NCBI GenBank assembly: GCA_024763435.1
Contig: JANTFN010000087.1
Coordinates: forward strand, 1 to 7,295
Source of the DNA: Thermodesulfobacteriota bacterium
Lineage (GTDB): Bacteria > Desulfobacterota > S145-22
Reading direction: 5' to 3'
Length of the DNA stretch: 7,295 nt
The notes under the pieces were generated by a model. That model did no database searches and was not told where the DNA came from. It saw only the letters and a program-made list of their open reading frames with translations. This document shows, piece by piece, positions 6,054-7,295 of this stretch. The stretch's first letter is position 1; each line of letters starts with the position of its first letter. The position numbers and the translations under genes were made by a program.

Positions 6054-7140
6054 CGTCCCTGTTAAACCCCGAGTTCATCCGTTCCGTTTCAAAATAGGCG
6101 TTCAGCGGTTCAATGAGCTGCGTGAGTTCCCCCTGCAGAATCGCTTCCAGTTTATAGAGCGTCAAGCCTATCCGGTGATCCGTCACACGATTCTGTGGAT
6201 AGTTATAGGTTCGAATGCGCTCGCTTCGATCCCCGGACCCCACCATGTCCCGCCGCTTTTCCGCTATTTCATCATGTTTTTCCTGCTCCATGCGATCCAG
6301 AAGCCTGGCGCGCAGGACCTTCATGGCCTTGGTCTTGTTCTTGTGCTGTGACTTTTCGTCCTGACAGGTCACGACAATCCCCGTGGGTTTGTGGGTGATC
6401 CGTACCGCGGAATCCGTCGTGTTTACATGCTGCCCCCCCGGCCCTGAGGAGCGATACACATCAATATCGAGATCGGTTGCATCAATCTTGACATCAACCT
6501 CCTCCGCTTCCGGAAGAACAGCAACCGTCACCGCAGACGTGTGAATTCTTCCCTGCGATTCTGTCTCGGGAACACGCTGAACCCGGTGAACCCCCGATTC
6601 ATATTTAAACTGGCTGTAGGCCCCTTTGCCCTCAATGAGAAAAATGATCTCCTTGAAGCCTCCCATCCCCGTGACGTTCTGGCTGAGCATGTCAACCTTC
6701 CAGTTCCGCCCTTCCGCGAACCGCGTGTACATCCTGAAGAGTTCCGCGGCAAACAACGCTGCCTCTTCGCCGCCTGTCCCGGCCCGGATTTCCACGACGG
6801 TATTCTTCTCATCATTTGGGTCTTTCGGGAGCAGGGCCACGTGGATTTCGTGTGTTACCTTTTCCAGGCTCTCTTCGAGAAGTTTGAGCTCCTCATGCGC
6901 CAGGGCCTGAACTTCTTCATCCGGGTCGTGCAGCAGTTCCCTGTTTTCTAACACCTCGGTATCAAGGGCCTTTTTCTCCTGGTAGAGTGCCACTACGCGG
7001 GATAATTCCGCGTGTTCTTTTGACAGGCGTGTGTATTGCCCCCTGTCATTAATGACATCCGGGTTACTCAGGGAAAGTGAAAGGTCGTCAAAACGTTTCT
7101 GAAGCTCGCCGAGCTTCTTGTCGAGATTGAATTTTGACAT
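6046..7140 (-). CDS. prfA: Peptide chain release factor 1 (RF1)
   Basis: 364 residues; E. coli RF1 has 360. It reads UAA and UAG stop codons on the ribosome and triggers release of the finished protein. The N-terminal helical domain (about 1-110) is followed by EIRAGTGGEEA (117-127). The stop-codon tripeptide is Pro-Glu-Thr (191-193, in QRVPETESQGRIHTS); the PxT form marks RF1, while RF2 carries SPF. The GGQ motif is at 235-237 in SSGPGGQHVN, with Gln237 the residue methylated by PrmC. HKNKTKAM and RIRTYNYPQNRVTDHRIG are typical C-terminal segments. ATG 7140 has AAGGA 7 bases upstream. No programmed frameshift is seen, which also fits RF1 rather than RF2. It is the upstream partner of prmC. 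Confidence 0.98.
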   Translation of the reverse strand: MSKFNLDKKLGELQKRFDDLSLSLSNPDVINDRGQYTRLSKEHAELSRVVALYQEKKALDTEVLENRELLHDPDEEVQALAHEELKLLEESLEKVTHEIHVALLPKDPNDEKNTVVEIRAGTGGEEAALFAAELFRMYTRFAEGRNWKVDMLSQNVTGMGGFKEIIFLIEGKGAYSQFKYESGVHRVQRVPETESQGRIHTSAVTVAVLPEAEEVDVKIDATDLDIDVYRSSGPGGQHVNTTDSAVRITHKPTGIVVTCQDEKSQHKNKTKAMKVLRARLLDRMEQEKHDEIAEKRRDMVGSGDRSERIRTYNYPQNRVTDHRIGLTLYKLEAILQGELTQLIEPLNAYFETERMNSGFNRDDA

Positions 7141-7147
7141 AAAGGGG

Positions 7148-7152
7148 TCCTT
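7148..7152 (-). promoter_or_regulatory. Ribosome binding site of prfA
   Basis: AAGGA lies 7 bases before the ATG at 7140, in the 23-base stretch after the stop of the possible upstream frame. No clear -10/-35 promoter is visible here. Confidence 0.65.
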
Positions 7153-7163
7153 GATTTACCCGG

Positions 7164-7295
7164 TTAAAGATTACTGAAAAAACGACGAACGGCGCGAATC
7201 TTCCCGCAACTCAAAGCCCCTTCCGGGCAGGGGCCGGATAGACACGCGGGGCCCGCGTCTTCAAAAAGAACCGGGGAAATTTCTCTGACCTGTTT
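7164..7295 (-). CDS. Possible C-terminal end of an unidentified gene (5' part outside window)
   Basis: One minus-strand frame is open from the window edge for 43 codons to a TAA at 7166-7164, leaving 23 bases to prfA, a spacing normal inside an operon. The inferred end contains SPVLFEDAGPACL followed by CPEGALSCGKI, that is C-x4-C-P-x-G-x3-C. A similar cysteine pattern occurs near the C-terminus of some heptosyltransferases of glycosyltransferase family 9, which would suit an LPS neighbourhood, but the usual preceding Cys and following Met are absent and the tail is short. A frame of this length can be open by chance in GC-rich DNA. It may instead be a structured leader: two hairpins lie in it. 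I do not recognise the gene with any certainty. Confidence 0.35.
   Translation of the reverse strand, partial: KQVREISPVLFEDAGPACLSGPCPEGALSCGKIRAVRRFFSNL
7216..7260 (-). other. Two adjacent inverted repeats upstream of prfA
   Basis: GCCCCT (7216-7221) pairs with AGGGGC (7229-7234) around a 7-base loop. AGAC (7240-7243) plus GCGG (7246-7249) pair with CCGC (7253-7256) plus GTCT (7257-7260), with a 2-base bulge and a 3-base loop. On the minus strand the first is followed by TTTGAGTT, only a weak U-run, so a true terminator is doubtful. They could be an mRNA leader structure, or simply GC-rich coding sequence of the possible upstream gene. Confidence 0.4.

Noticed and set aside
5529..6065. Plus-strand open frame of 178 codons opposite prmC
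   Set aside because: Antisense to a complete prmC with NPPY and the SAM motif; its sequence is not protein-like.
598..7140. A new defence, mobile or regulatory system in the window
   Set aside because: All complete genes are well-known housekeeping and envelope enzymes on one strand; no repeats, integrase, transposase, toxin or CRISPR pattern was seen.
7216..7234. Hairpin read as an intrinsic terminator upstream of prfA
   Set aside because: Only 6 base pairs and followed by TTTGAGTT instead of a U-run; it may also be coding. Listed only as an inverted repeat.

Overview
The window is a dense, one-directional bacterial chromosomal segment. Every supported gene lies on the minus strand, so transcription runs from high to low coordinates. 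Gene order in that direction: a possible 3' end of an unidentified gene (7295-7164), prfA, prmC, murA, hisB, hisH, kdsA, kdsC, a TalC-type transaldolase, and a lipoprotein gene cut off by the window start. Kdo (LPS inner-core) synthesis and an outer-membrane-type lipoprotein mark a Gram-negative organism. The prfA-prmC-murA-his order and the metal-dependent form of KdsA suggest a deltaproteobacterial or Desulfobacterota-like lineage. That taxonomic call is inference from gene order and protein style, not from a database search.

Region by region: 7295-7164 is open in one frame and may be the end of an upstream gene. 7140-5178 holds release factor 1 and the methyltransferase that modifies its GGQ glutamine, overlapping by 8 bases. 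5176-3923 is MurA, which commits UDP-GlcNAc to peptidoglycan; it probably starts at a TTG. After a 53-base gap come hisB and hisH (3869-2623), two isolated histidine steps. They run without a break into kdsA, kdsC and talC (2626-598). The lipoprotein gene (559 to beyond 1) follows after 38 bases.

The genes fall into three jobs: termination of translation (prfA, prmC), cell envelope synthesis (murA, kdsA, kdsC, probably the lipoprotein), and histidine synthesis (hisB, hisH). Transaldolase interconverts sugar phosphates of the pentose phosphate pathway, which supplies both ribulose 5-phosphate (source of the arabinose 5-phosphate used by KdsA) and PRPP for histidine, so it fits both neighbours. 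From hisB to talC the five genes are joined by four successive 1- or 4-base stop/start overlaps. Each downstream Shine-Dalgarno sequence is written inside the last codons of the gene before it, so these genes are probably translationally coupled and made from one mRNA.

I found no RNA gene, mobile element, CRISPR array, convincing promoter or convincing terminator. No spacer without a gene exceeds about 60 bases, unless the uncertain 155-base stretch 7141-7295 is non-coding. I see no new defence or mobile system here. The points worth a second look are the isolated hisBH pair fused to a Kdo cluster, the run of coupled starts, the start of murA, the residue-level subtype of the transaldolase, the truncated lipoprotein, and the possible cysteine-rich protein end upstream of prfA.
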